DNA of 64,000 nt. Origin: JAJRVM01 sp041752115 (GTDB taxonomy: Bacteria > Planctomycetota > Planctomycetia > Pirellulales > Pirellulaceae). Within the stretch, counting starts at the first letter, position 1. Each line of letters opens with the position of its first letter. Position numbers and translations under genes: made by a program. Shown piece after piece: positions 17,037 to 25,658 of this stretch. The notes beneath the pieces were generated by a model, which was not told where the DNA came from, did no database searches, and saw nothing but the letters and a program-made list of their open reading frames with translations. Location of the stretch: the NCBI GenBank assembly GCA_041752115.1, contig JBGSHS010000265.1, forward strand, positions 1 through 64,000, given 5' to 3'.

Positions 17037-18623
17037 ATGCTTGCCAAGAACTCGCTTCCGATGTGTGCCGTGGCGTGCGCACTCCTTCTTGGGGTTACCT
17101 GGTCCTTTGGCCAGCAACCTGAGGGGGCATCCGATCGTGTGCAAAATGACGTGGAGATGATGACACGCCGGGCACAACAACTGCGTGAACAAGGGAATCC
17201 GGAACGGGCCGAAAAGCTGGAAGCGGCGGTCCGAAAGATGCAAGAGGAGGCCGACCGAGCTGAAGCAGCCCAGAAGCCTCAAGAGCAAGCCGGCCCCGGC
17301 GAACAGATGGCCAGGCGGATTAACCAGCTGCGTGAACAACTGGAAGCAGCGACCCGCAAAGGGCAACGTGAACTCGTGCAGCGTCTGCGCAATCACTTGC
17401 AGGATCTGCAACAGCAAGCGGGAGAGGCCCAGGCGGAACCACGCCCAGCCAGGCCGAAACGAGAGCGTGCCGAGCAGGCCAGGAGGTCACCCGATGAGCA
17501 ACTCGCCAGAGAGGTCTTGACGCTCAGACGGCAGACTCGCGAAGCGGCGGAACGCCAGCAGCGTCAGGCGGCGGAGAAGGCGGAGACTGAACTGCGTCAT
17601 GAAATCGAACAGCTCGATCGCAAGCGAGCTGAGCTTCACGAACGAGGCGAACACGAGCGTGCTGAACAGGTTGCCCAGACCCTCAGACACATGCAGCAGC
17701 AGATGCAGGAACGAATCCAGCAGCAGCAGCGGCGACAGGCGGACCAGCAAGAACGGGACTTTCAGCGGCGCGTCCAGGAACTAGATCGCCAACGAGCCGA
17801 ACTGCACGAGCGAGGCGAGCACGAGCAAGCGGAACAGGCCGCTCAGCAAATGCGTGACCTGCAGCACCAGCGTGAGCAGGAGATGCAGCAGCGTCAGTTT
17901 GAGCAAGCCGAGCGGGAACTGCACGAGTCCCGGCAGCGGAGTGAAGAGCTGAATCGACGCGTCGGTGAACTGCGTCAGCAGCAGATGCAGCGCGATCGAG
18001 AACGAGAGGAGCAGGAGATCCGCCAGGCAGAAGAAGAATTGCAGCAATCCCAGCAACGTGCCGAGCAGTTGAGTCAGCAACTGGCAGAAATGCACCAGCG
18101 ACGGATGCAGCGCGATCGCGAACTGGAGCAGCAACAGATCCAGCGTACCGAAGAGGAGCGACAACAGGCCCAACATCGAGCCGAGGAACTGGACCGCCAT
18201 GTCGCGGAAATGCGGGAGAGACAGCGTCAGCAGCAGCAGGAACTCCAGCATCAACAGGAGCAAGAACGGCACCACGCCGATCATCAGCACTCTCACGAAG
18301 GTCGACCCGAACGTCACGGGGAGGCTGCCGGCCCGCCCCCTGAGCAGCGGGAAGAGCTGGAACGGCGGATGCAGCATCTGCGTGCGGCGGCCGAGAATCT
18401 GGAAGCGGCCGGCATGCCTGATATGGCGGAGCGACTGAGGCGGGAAGCCAACGAGACGGAGCAGATCCTCCGCGCCCCGGCCGGCGACCACCCGCAGCCG
18501 CCCGAGATGCACGGGCCAGGACAGCAATTCGAGGTACTCCACGATCGACTCAACCAGTTGAATCGGCGACTCGACGAACTCACGGAAATGCTGCGCCGGG
18601 GCAATGCCGACCAACACCCCTGA
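17037..18623 (+). CDS. Secreted Gln/Glu/Arg-rich coiled-coil repeat protein
   Basis: 528 residues. A signal peptide (MLAKNSLPMCAVACALLLGVTWSFGQQ) is followed by a nearly uninterrupted helix-forming region of Q, E, R, A and L. The centre (about 200-420) is built from repeated blocks such as DRQRAELHERGEHEQAEQ, seen twice with small changes, and QQMQRDREREEQEIRQAEEE / RRMQRDRELEQQQIQRTEEE. The end is a more ordinary helical region with ERRMQHLRAAAENLEAAGMPDMAERLRRE. This predicts a long periplasmic coiled coil or single alpha-helix. ATG 17037 has GGGAG eight bases upstream. No enzymatic motif is visible. Similar Q-rich periplasmic proteins of unknown role occur in planctomycetes. Low-complexity composition makes distant homology hard to judge. 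Confidence 0.75.
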   Translation: MLAKNSLPMCAVACALLLGVTWSFGQQPEGASDRVQNDVEMMTRRAQQLREQGNPERAEKLEAAVRKMQEEADRAEAAQKPQEQAGPGEQMARRINQLREQLEAATRKGQRELVQRLRNHLQDLQQQAGEAQAEPRPARPKRERAEQARRSPDEQLAREVLTLRRQTREAAERQQRQAAEKAETELRHEIEQLDRKRAELHERGEHERAEQVAQTLRHMQQQMQERIQQQQRRQADQQERDFQRRVQELDRQRAELHERGEHEQAEQAAQQMRDLQHQREQEMQQRQFEQAERELHESRQRSEELNRRVGELRQQQMQRDREREEQEIRQAEEELQQSQQRAEQLSQQLAEMHQRRMQRDRELEQQQIQRTEEERQQAQHRAEELDRHVAEMRERQRQQQQELQHQQEQERHHADHQHSHEGRPERHGEAAGPPPEQREELERRMQHLRAAAENLEAAGMPDMAERLRREANETEQILRAPAGDHPQPPEMHGPGQQFEVLHDRLNQLNRRLDELTEMLRRGNADQHP

Positions 18624-18979
18624 TCGTAGATTACCGCCTCACCCTGGATGGAGTCCGTTGGGGCAATACGCAGTCCCGTGGGCTGGCAAGTTGACTTGGA
18701 TACGGCCAGTCCACGGCAATTCGCGTCGGACAGTCCGCATGGGGTACGGCGTCGGCTTCAGGAAGCAGTGACGCTCCCGGCCAGCCCCCTCTCCTCACCG
18801 GATGTTTGTCCTTCGGTTGCTGAACCGGCAGGCGGGACGGCCCACCCCCGCCGGTACGACCCGACTTGGGCCGGTTTGCGCGCGCAGGAACCGCATAATA
18901 TCCGACACGGAATGTCCAATTTCCGAGCGGCGCGGACCGGATTGGGAGCCGTGGGCAGACTGCGTCCGCTAAGGCTCGT
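18624..18979. other. Intergenic stretch, no gene seen
   Basis: About 350 bp after the coiled-coil gene. A plus-strand frame (18648-19073) is open but rich in Pro, Arg and Ser without pattern, and runs into the repeat element, so I do not call it. Confidence 0.4.
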
Positions 18980-19068
18980 GGGAAGGACGACTCCCGTGGT
19001 TATCCGGTTTCGCACACTCTGCGCGAGCGTGGCGACAAGAGAAACGCCGAAGTCGTTTTTCGCTCGTG
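18980..19068. repeat. Diverged copy of the palindromic intergenic element
   Basis: Contains one unit of the 21-bp palindrome (CACACTC-TGCGC-GAGCGTG at 19013-19031, one mismatch). The left flank GGGAAGGACGACTCCCGTGG and the right flank GAAACGCCGAAGTCGTTTTT correspond to the arms of the full element at 54589-54730. The arms have drifted and no longer pair perfectly. Confidence 0.65.
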
Positions 19069-19469
19069 CCTGAGTTCCCGGATTTTTAGTCCTTCAGCCG
19101 TATCTTGTTGATTAGTCTGCCGCTGGTAGCAGAACGGACAAGAAAGAAAAATCCGAGATTCAGGTGGTAAGCGAGGCAGTTGCTTGACATTCCCCCGTCG
19201 GATGTGCAAAGCTAGGATCGGATCAGGGGCTCTGACCAAAAAGGGACCGACTCTCCTCGAGGCTTTGTCTGGCGACTTCGCTGCCAGCAGAATCTGCCTG
19301 TGTGCGCCTTCTGGCAGCGCCGCTTCTTTTGCGTGCCATGTCTCCGTTGGGATGATCGTCCGACGCGTGATCTCCTCGCATCCTGTGAGGGTTGGTGCGT
19401 GACCGAGCGGCCCGCTCGTGCGCGGCGAAGCATCTGAGGTGAACGTCGGGACTGAGAGGAGACGAAACG
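19069..19469. other. Upstream region of the DUF1598-like gene
   Basis: 400 bp without a convincing gene. It contains TTGACA at 19184-19189, but the best -10-like hexamer (TAGGAT, 19213) is 23 bp away, too far for a standard promoter. A GAGAGGAG ribosome site at 19454-19461 serves the following gene. Confidence 0.35.
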
Positions 19470-21224
19470 GTGTTACATCGTCGCGAGTTTCGAAGCGCGT
19501 TCGGCCACACCATGGTCCTGTTAGGAGTTCTACCGGGACTGATTGGCGTGGCGATGCATGGTCTTGCCGACGCGCTGCGGGCCGATGAGCCCGCCGAGGT
19601 GATTGCAGCCTATGTGCAAGCGGGAGAGTATGGGCCGGCGTTAGCCCAAGCTCGAGCGATTCCCGATGCTGCGCAGCGAGATTCCTGGTTAGGTCGTATT
19701 GCGACCGCGCAGGCTTCGGTTGGCGCTGAGCGTGCTTCCATGTCCACACTCCTGGATCTGGGGAGCGACGTGGCTCGACAACAGATTGCTCGGCAGATCG
19801 CCGAGCGGCCGATTGGTGCCGGTGGCGGAGCCGCGTTTGCCGACTTCGATACGCTGATCGAGTTGATCACCTCCACGATCGCGCCGGACTCGTGGGACGA
19901 GGTGGGCGGCGCGGGGGCGGTCGAGCCATTTCCGACGGGAGTATACGTCGACACAGCCGGTGTGATGAAGCGACTGGCACCAGCCCGTTTCGCACCGCTC
20001 CTGAACGATGCCCGTCGCGATGCGGCTGCCGACAGCGGCAATCGGGATGTGCGGCGAGCATCTGCCATGAGGAAGGTATCCCTCGTGCGGCTGGAGCGTG
20101 CTCTGCAGGTGCGGGCGGCGTTTGGCGAGAGGCCCGATGAAGCTATGCGCGTCCTGGCCGGGATCTGCCGCATCAAGCATCTGTTTGTCTATCCGGAATC
20201 AGGCGACATCGTCATTGCCGGCCCGGCAGGCGATTGGCGAACCGATACCGAAGGACGCGTGGTCACTCGCGATGAAGGCATTCCGGTCCTCCAACTGGAC
20301 GACCTCGTGGTTCTGCTTCGCAACGCCCAGCAACAGGACGGTCGCCTGGGCTGTGCCATCAAGCCGCGGCAAGAGAATCTGGCCGCCGCCAAAGCATTCG
20401 CCGATTCGTGGCGCGACAAGCCAGTGCGTCGGCAGCAGCGAGCCGACTGGTTGAACCAGCTGCGAGCTGCGCTGGGCCCCCAGGACATCGAAGTGTGGGG
20501 CATCGATCCCGGCACCCACACGGCCCGCGTGCTGGTCGAGGCGGATCACCACATGAAACTCATCGGCATGGGCCTGGCCGATGGAACGGCAGGCGTAGAG
20601 AGTTATCTGGAAAGCGTGAAGCGGTCCGCTCCGCAATCACCTCCGGCCATGAGCGTGATGCGGTGGTGGTTCACGCTCAATTATGAAGCAGTCCGCACCA
20701 GTTCGGACCGCAACACTTACCAGCTGGCTGGCCCCGGCGTACGCGTGCTCAGTGAGAACGAGCTGCTGACGGAGCGCGGCGAACGGGTCCACACCGGGAC
20801 ATCCGATCCCCTGAACGTGAAATTCGCACACGCCTTCACCCGCCACTTCGATCTGCTGGCAGCGAAGTATCCGGTCTATGCGGAGCTGCGTAACGTGTTC
20901 GATCTGGCACTGGTTGCCGGGATCATCTGCGCCGAAGATCTTCCGGCACGTGTCGACTGGCACCTCACGCATTTCGCCGATGCCGGCGGATATCAGGTTG
21001 CATGGGGACCGGTGCCGAAGGAGGTCGACAGCATCATCAATGCCGTCGAACTCGATGCATCGCAGTTTCTGGTAGGGGTGAGTGGTGGCGTATCGGTCGA
21101 GACTGCATCGCTGGTCACTCCCGGCGCGATCCAGGTGGATACGTACGGCCTGATGGAGGCAGCCCGAGGTTCGGCCGAGCCTCCAGCGGATCGCTTGCCC
21201 CGCGACGCCTGGTGGTGGGACTGA
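19470..21224 (+). CDS. DUF1598-like planctomycete protein with Tat-type signal
   Basis: 584-residue exported protein resembling the planctomycete DUF1598 family, function unknown. GTG 19470 lies eight bases after GAGAGGAG. The N-terminus HRREFRSAF followed by a hydrophobic core (VLLGVLPGLIGVAM) fits a twin-arginine signal. Residues 45-110 look like a short helical-repeat region (EVIAAYVQAGEYGPALAQARAI). The main body includes PVLQLDDLVVLLRNAQQQDGRLGCAIKPRQENL, LVEADHHMKLIGMGLADG, VMRWWFTLNYEAVRTSSDRNTYQLAGPGVRVLSE and FARHFDLLAAKYPVYAELRNVFDLALVAGII-like segments, which are the reasons for the family call. No catalytic motif is recognisable. It stands alone and is followed by a strong bidirectional hairpin. 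Confidence 0.7.
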   Translation: MLHRREFRSAFGHTMVLLGVLPGLIGVAMHGLADALRADEPAEVIAAYVQAGEYGPALAQARAIPDAAQRDSWLGRIATAQASVGAERASMSTLLDLGSDVARQQIARQIAERPIGAGGGAAFADFDTLIELITSTIAPDSWDEVGGAGAVEPFPTGVYVDTAGVMKRLAPARFAPLLNDARRDAAADSGNRDVRRASAMRKVSLVRLERALQVRAAFGERPDEAMRVLAGICRIKHLFVYPESGDIVIAGPAGDWRTDTEGRVVTRDEGIPVLQLDDLVVLLRNAQQQDGRLGCAIKPRQENLAAAKAFADSWRDKPVRRQQRADWLNQLRAALGPQDIEVWGIDPGTHTARVLVEADHHMKLIGMGLADGTAGVESYLESVKRSAPQSPPAMSVMRWWFTLNYEAVRTSSDRNTYQLAGPGVRVLSENELLTERGERVHTGTSDPLNVKFAHAFTRHFDLLAAKYPVYAELRNVFDLALVAGIICAEDLPARVDWHLTHFADAGGYQVAWGPVPKEVDSIINAVELDASQFLVGVSGGVSVETASLVTPGAIQVDTYGLMEAARGSAEPPADRLPRDAWWWD

Positions 21225-21312
21225 ATCAGCCAGAGCGAGTCCGCGGGCACTGCGGCCCACCACGAATGACCGCTGATGATTCCCAAAGCGGACGTTTCCA
21301 GCCGCTCGCCAG

Positions 21313-21351
21313 ACACCGGCGGGAGGAGAGGAGTTGCCTCCCGCCGGGTGT
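21313..21351. terminator. Bidirectional hairpin between convergent genes
   Basis: A 9-bp perfect GC stem GGCGGGAGG / CCTCCCGCC (21318-21326, 21337-21345) is extended by ACACC / GGGTGT with one bulged base, giving about 14 pairs around a 10-nt loop. It sits between the stops of the DUF1598-like gene (21224) and the HEAT-like gene (21358) and probably ends both transcripts. Confidence 0.65.
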
Positions 21352-21357
21352 GCAGCC

Positions 21358-22362
21358 CTAGCGCAGACACTGCGTACGCAAAGCGGCCAGCTGTTCGGCC
21401 CGAACTTGAGGCGCTGCCTCCGGATCGAACTTGACCGGGCGTTGCAGAATCCGTGCCAGTTCGCGCGGGGCCATGGTTCGAGCTTGTGCATCTGCCGCGT
21501 CCAACAGCCCCAGCCAGATCCTTTTGTCGTTGGCTAACCAGGTCGTCACTCGCAGCGGCGAGTCGGCCACTTCACCAGCCACCGACTGGCAGATCTGCCG
21601 GATGCGGAGACGTTGTTCGGCGTCCAGCTCCCGCGAATCAAACTCCGTCAGCAGACACAGGACCGCCGGCCCGCTGGCCCGCAATGCCCGGTCAGCACGC
21701 TGACGCACACGAAAGTCAGGATGCGACAGCTCGCCCACCAGAGCCCGAACATCGGCCAGCGATGGCCTTCCTGGCTCGCTGACTGGCGCGAGCAGCGACG
21801 TCCGGATCTTGTCGACTTCATCCTCGAACGGCCAATCCGGACGTACAATGCGCAGCAGCGGTGACAACTGATTGCCACAGATTTCCGGGTGCGTCATCGC
21901 CAGATGCCAGAGACTTGCAGCGCGGTACTCGCGCTGCCCGCCCGACTCGTCGATCAAAGCGAGCGTCACGTCACGCCCCGGCGTCTGCGTGTACCACGTG
22001 CTCCGCGATCGATCACTCGCGTCGCGACATGTCCACGCAAGTTCGACAGCATCGCGTCGTACGATACGGACGGAGATCCGCTCCGCGGCACTCTCGAGAT
22101 GATACTCAGCGGAGACCAGCCCACGGTCGATCGACACGGTCAGAACTTCATCCACACCCGACGGGTCTGCACGCTCCGCCCGTTGTCGCTCCTGCTTGGT
22201 TCGCAGTCCGGTGGCCTGCAGCCTGCCCATCGACACCTCGAACTGGACCCAATTCAGTTCGGAGAGCAGGCGTTCCCGAGTTTCCGCCTCGCAAACTCGA
22301 GAACTCTCCAAGGCAGCCAGAGTCAAACTGCTGGCAATAATCAGGGCATTGCGTCGCCACAT
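21358..22362 (-). CDS. Secreted HEAT-like repeat protein, function unknown
   Basis: 334 residues. ATG 22362 has AGGGG about eight bases upstream and opens a signal peptide (RNALIIASSLTLAALESSRVCEAE). The N-terminal half (residues 45-160) is a beta-rich region with no named family. The C-terminal half has helices typical of HEAT/ARM-like repeats: DVRALVGELSHPDFRVRQRADRALRASGPAVLCLLTEFDSRELDAEQRLRIRQI. That block is common in planctomycete secreted proteins that monitor or bind others. The protein probably acts in the periplasm. No enzyme motif seen. Convergent with the DUF1598-like gene. Confidence 0.65.
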   Translation of the reverse strand: MWRRNALIIASSLTLAALESSRVCEAETRERLLSELNWVQFEVSMGRLQATGLRTKQERQRAERADPSGVDEVLTVSIDRGLVSAEYHLESAAERISVRIVRRDAVELAWTCRDASDRSRSTWYTQTPGRDVTLALIDESGGQREYRAASLWHLAMTHPEICGNQLSPLLRIVRPDWPFEDEVDKIRTSLLAPVSEPGRPSLADVRALVGELSHPDFRVRQRADRALRASGPAVLCLLTEFDSRELDAEQRLRIRQICQSVAGEVADSPLRVTTWLANDKRIWLGLLDAADAQARTMAPRELARILQRPVKFDPEAAPQVRAEQLAALRTQCLR

Positions 22363-23104
22363 AGTTGTACCCCTGCCATGCTGGGAACCGCAGACAGAGG
22401 CAACCGCCGTCGATCTTCCTCTCGACTCGCGTCACGACAGCTTCCGCTGTGACGCCGCGAACCGTGCCGCGGTTCGTACTGCCAATGGACCAAAGGGTCG
22501 GCGGCAAAGCCGACACGGGCACACGCACTCATCCAGTCGTGCGGTACCCGAAGCGACGAGCGACCTGAGCGAGCAAACCAAGGCATCTGCCGTGCAGATC
22601 CCATTGGTCGGCGTCCAAGCCAACACGTAAGCCTCCGCCACCAAGGACTGCAGATGTTATCGGAAAGCGGGTAACTGGGGCAGGTCGATTTCGATCGGAT
22701 TTGCGGGAAATACCGTTGATCTCCGCGCAGAAGACGACCTTTCTGTGACCATCCAGTCCCGCAGAGTACCAGCAGACCGGGCGACAACGGCCACCTGATC
22801 ACAACAGAGATTCCCCTTCTGGCAGATCACTTCGGCCGCCTGTCGTGCTCGATGCCGGCGAGCCGAAAGCCGCGCTGTCGCGGCTACCCGCTGCGTTGTC
22901 GCCGGGCGAGCAGCGTGCGCTGGGTCTGTGGCATGCAGCCGATACTCCTCTCATGAGCGCACTGCCCCCCTGTGCTTCACTGACAACTACATGTCTGTAA
23001 TCGGAGCTCAAAGAAAAAATCGTCTGCCCAATGCACGGCCAGGTGCTTACAGGGCACTGGCCCCCGGGCGAGAACCACGTATCGGAGAGCTCCTGTTTCC
23101 GATG
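22363..23104. other. Gap of about 740 bp without a supported gene
   Basis: Several short frames overlap here but none shows a protein-like pattern. A 7-bp hairpin CGAACCG/CGGTTCG at 22458-22476 is the only structured element noticed. The left part is the 5' flank of the HEAT-like gene; the right part is downstream of apbE. Confidence 0.4.
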
Positions 23105-24262
23105 TCAGTCTTCCAAGAGGGTGACATGTTCCGGTGCCATCGCAATGGTCTCGATCGCCACCGTTCCCTCACGAGATCCCGGCAGCACGAAGAGGACGGA
23201 CAAGTCACTGCGTTGCTGGCAGAAGTCGCGTGTCGCATCGATTCCCAGCACGAAGAAAGCTGTCGCCAGAGCATCTGCCTCGGCGCCCGTGGGGGCCAGG
23301 ACTGTAGCCGACAACACGCCGTCGGCAGGAAAACCGGTTCGCGGGTCAAGGACGTGTCCGTATCGCCGCCCCCGGTGATAGAAGAACTGCTGTCCCGATC
23401 CCGACGTTCCCAGGCCACGGTTGCAAAGTGTCAGTTCGGCCAATCGGCGTTCCGACCGAAGCGGGTGGCGCAAAGCGACTCGCCAGCCGCCGTCATCCTG
23501 GTCCGCGCCGCGGGTACCGCGCGCCATGATACTGCTTTGGCCACCATGCAGCAGATAGTCGTGCACTCCAGCAGCGGACAAGAGTTCGGCGCACCGATCG
23601 AGGGCATATCCCTTCCCGACGCTGCCGAGGTTCAACTCCACGCCCGGGCGTGTGAAATGGATCGTCTGCTCGTCAGACGACAGTTCCAGGTATTGACTGC
23701 CCACACGTTGCAGGATGTCACGAATCTCATCAACATCGGGGAACCGTCCCTGGCGAGTATAGAACCCCCACAACTTCACCAACGGTCCCGTCGTGATATC
23801 GAAGGCTCCGTTGGTGGCCTGATGCCATTGAACACACCGCGACAGGAGATCAAACAGCCGCGGTTCGACCTGAGGTCGTCCGAGCGTCGCATGGTGGTTG
23901 ATATGCATCACTTCACTGTGGTCACGATAGACGGTCAGCTGCTCTTCCAGCAGATCGATCAAATCCAGTGACTCGGAAGCGGCCTCGACGGCCCCGGCAT
24001 GCTGGCCAGCATTGAGAAACACCTGAAACTCGCACGCCATCGCTCGACGTCCTACCCGCACCAGATAGTCCGGCGGCTGGCGCTGGCGGCGGACGCTCGC
24101 CGGGAGTTCCGCGTCAGACGTGCTGTCTGCGGCGGAGTCCCTTTGCAGGTCCTGTAGAGCATCCAGAGCCGCCTCTCCTTTGAGGAATTGACGACGTGTT
24201 GATTTCTTCTTGGAACCCATGACGGTCATCGACGCGTGTGGCGAGTAATGATGTGCCGACAT
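23105..24262 (-). CDS. apbE: FAD:protein FMN transferase, ApbE family, with Tat-type signal
   Basis: 385-residue ApbE protein. These periplasmic enzymes attach FMN covalently to Thr residues of flavoproteins such as the Na+-NQR/Rnf subunits, using FAD. The sequence shows GRRAMACEFQVFL, DLIDLLEEQLTVYRDHSEVMHIN, FDITTGPLVKLWGF, LNLGSVGKGYALDR, LLHGGQSSIMARG, HVLDPRTGFPADGVLSATVLAPTGAEADALATAFFVLG, all family landmarks including the Mg-binding DALAT region. Near the N-terminus STRRQFLKG is an excellent twin-arginine motif, yet a normal hydrophobic core is weak after it. ATG 24262 has AGGA just upstream; ATG 24220 starts closer to the Tat motif. No target flavoprotein is nearby. Confidence 0.9.
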   Translation of the reverse strand: MSAHHYSPHASMTVMGSKKKSTRRQFLKGEAALDALQDLQRDSAADSTSDAELPASVRRQRQPPDYLVRVGRRAMACEFQVFLNAGQHAGAVEAASESLDLIDLLEEQLTVYRDHSEVMHINHHATLGRPQVEPRLFDLLSRCVQWHQATNGAFDITTGPLVKLWGFYTRQGRFPDVDEIRDILQRVGSQYLELSSDEQTIHFTRPGVELNLGSVGKGYALDRCAELLSAAGVHDYLLHGGQSSIMARGTRGADQDDGGWRVALRHPLRSERRLAELTLCNRGLGTSGSGQQFFYHRGRRYGHVLDPRTGFPADGVLSATVLAPTGAEADALATAFFVLGIDATRDFCQQRSDLSVLFVLPGSREGTVAIETIAMAPEHVTLLED

Positions 24263-24510
24263 CTCTTCCTGTCGGCCGGAACCGAGCCGACCCGACTGGT
24301 TGTCGCGACTCCTCTCACTTCAGTTCCCTGTTGCCCTCAAGTCTAACAAACCGCCAGCTCAGCTCGAAGTTGCCTCACTCCTGCTCTGCCTGGTGAGTGG
24401 AATCCGGAACCGTCGGCGACAGCTTGTCGGCTCAGACGTGTCTGCCAATAATCAAGTCACGATGATCGGATGGTTGGCCAGGCGAGAATTTCCGAGGGAG
24501 CGTGGAACTC

Positions 24511-25539
24511 ATGAAACGGCTGGAAAATGCGGCTGGGCTGCTCACGGGCTTTCTCGTGGCACTGGCGATCAGTGGCCTGGCAATGGGCGACTTGGCGGTT
24601 TCTGCCCGGCTTGCGGGGCCTCCGCGGAACAAGCATCCGCGTGCGGTCTGGCCGCGATTCGATCGTGCGGAAGTGGAACGGGTTTTTTTTTCTGATCTGC
24701 GACCTCATCTGGTGGGGAGCCGACCGAAGTCGGCGACACCGCTCGCCGCCGAAGCCTCCCCCTCCGTGGATGCATCTGGCACCATGGCGTCCGACACCCT
24801 AGCGTCTGGCACCACGGTGGCTGGCGGGGCCGAGGGACGTTCCGCCAGCTGGTCGGCGATCATCTCTTCGGCGACGCTGGAGGATGAGATCAAAGCGTTG
24901 AAGATGGATCTTGACCGGGTCGTGACCACTCCGGCCGAGTTTGCCGGACGAGGCCACCAGGCGGCACGGCTCGATTTCTCGCTGTTGACCGTCTTATTCG
25001 CGATCATTGGCCAGTACGATGCTGACGTTCGCTGGAAAGAAAACGCCGTTGCGGCGCGTCAGTTGTTTGGGCGTGTTTCGGCCAACCTTCAGGCGGGCGG
25101 GGCGATTCAGGTCTACAACGAGTCGAAGCTGCGGCGCCAAGACCTGGACGATCTGATTCGTGGCGAAAAGCTGCCGCCAGTCGCGGGCTCTCCCGCGTCC
25201 GACTGGGAGGGACTCGTCGACCGATCGGTCCTGATGCAATGGCTGGAGACACGTGGCGAGGCGAATCTGAAACAATGGACTACTGACAGCGCCGCCTTTC
25301 GTGCCAACCAGAGCGGGCTCCGCCACGAAGCGGAGCTCGTGGCGGCCCTGGGCGCTGTCCTGCAGGCGGCAGGGATGGATGATGCTGACGACGATCAGTA
25401 TCGCGGCTTCGCCGCGCTGCTGCAGCAGGGCGGTGTGCAGATGGCGGCAGCTGCCCGGACCCAGAACATCGAGGCCGCGCACCAAGCCCTGGCCCAGATC
25501 CGCCGGTCGTGCCGGGAGTGTCACGACAACTTCCGCTAG
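24511..25539 (+). CDS. Cytochrome c'-like protein with C-terminal CxxCH
   Basis: About 342 residues, exported (N-terminal hydrophobic segment LLTGFLVALAISGLAMGDLAV). The last residues, IRRSCRECHDNFR, place a c-type haem site at the extreme C-terminus, as in class II cytochromes c' (four-helix bundles). A typical cytochrome c' is about 130 residues, so this is far longer. Residues roughly 125-225 and 240-340 look like two related helical halves (LDFSLLTVLFAIIGQYDADVRWKENAVAARQLF against ELVAALGAVLQAAGMDDADDDQYRGFAALLQ), and only the second keeps the haem motif. ATG 24511 has GGGAG ten bases upstream; GTG 24502 is an alternative. Role in electron transfer is inferred. Confidence 0.75.
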   Translation: MKRLENAAGLLTGFLVALAISGLAMGDLAVSARLAGPPRNKHPRAVWPRFDRAEVERVFFSDLRPHLVGSRPKSATPLAAEASPSVDASGTMASDTLASGTTVAGGAEGRSASWSAIISSATLEDEIKALKMDLDRVVTTPAEFAGRGHQAARLDFSLLTVLFAIIGQYDADVRWKENAVAARQLFGRVSANLQAGGAIQVYNESKLRRQDLDDLIRGEKLPPVAGSPASDWEGLVDRSVLMQWLETRGEANLKQWTTDSAAFRANQSGLRHEAELVAALGAVLQAAGMDDADDDQYRGFAALLQQGGVQMAAAARTQNIEAAHQALAQIRRSCRECHDNFR

Positions 25540-25561
25540 AGCCCTCGACCGCAGCGCACCT

Positions 25562-25600
25562 GATCTCGATGAGCAGGCAGCGTCTCGATGAACAGGCAGC
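25562..25600. repeat. Short direct repeat behind the cytochrome gene
   Basis: Two adjacent copies of TCTCGATGARCAGGCAGCG, about 19 bp each, lie at 25565-25603 in the 119-bp convergent gap. They may be a simple duplication. Confidence 0.45.
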
Positions 25601-25658
25601 GATCTTCACGCAGCGTGGCACCGTGTGCTTCTCTCCGCGGATCAGTGCTCCTGCCGCC

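Noticed and set aside
18648..19073. 141-codon open frame after the coiled-coil gene
   Set aside because: Pro/Arg/Ser-rich random-looking peptide that runs into a repeat element; no ribosome site.
19184..19218. TTGACA with TAGGAT upstream of the DUF1598-like gene
   Set aside because: Spacing is 23 bp, too long for a sigma-70 promoter; no better -10 is present.
22341..22802. 153-codon minus-strand frame near the HEAT-like gene
   Set aside because: Overlaps the start and signal peptide region of the HEAT-like gene in another frame and has no protein character.
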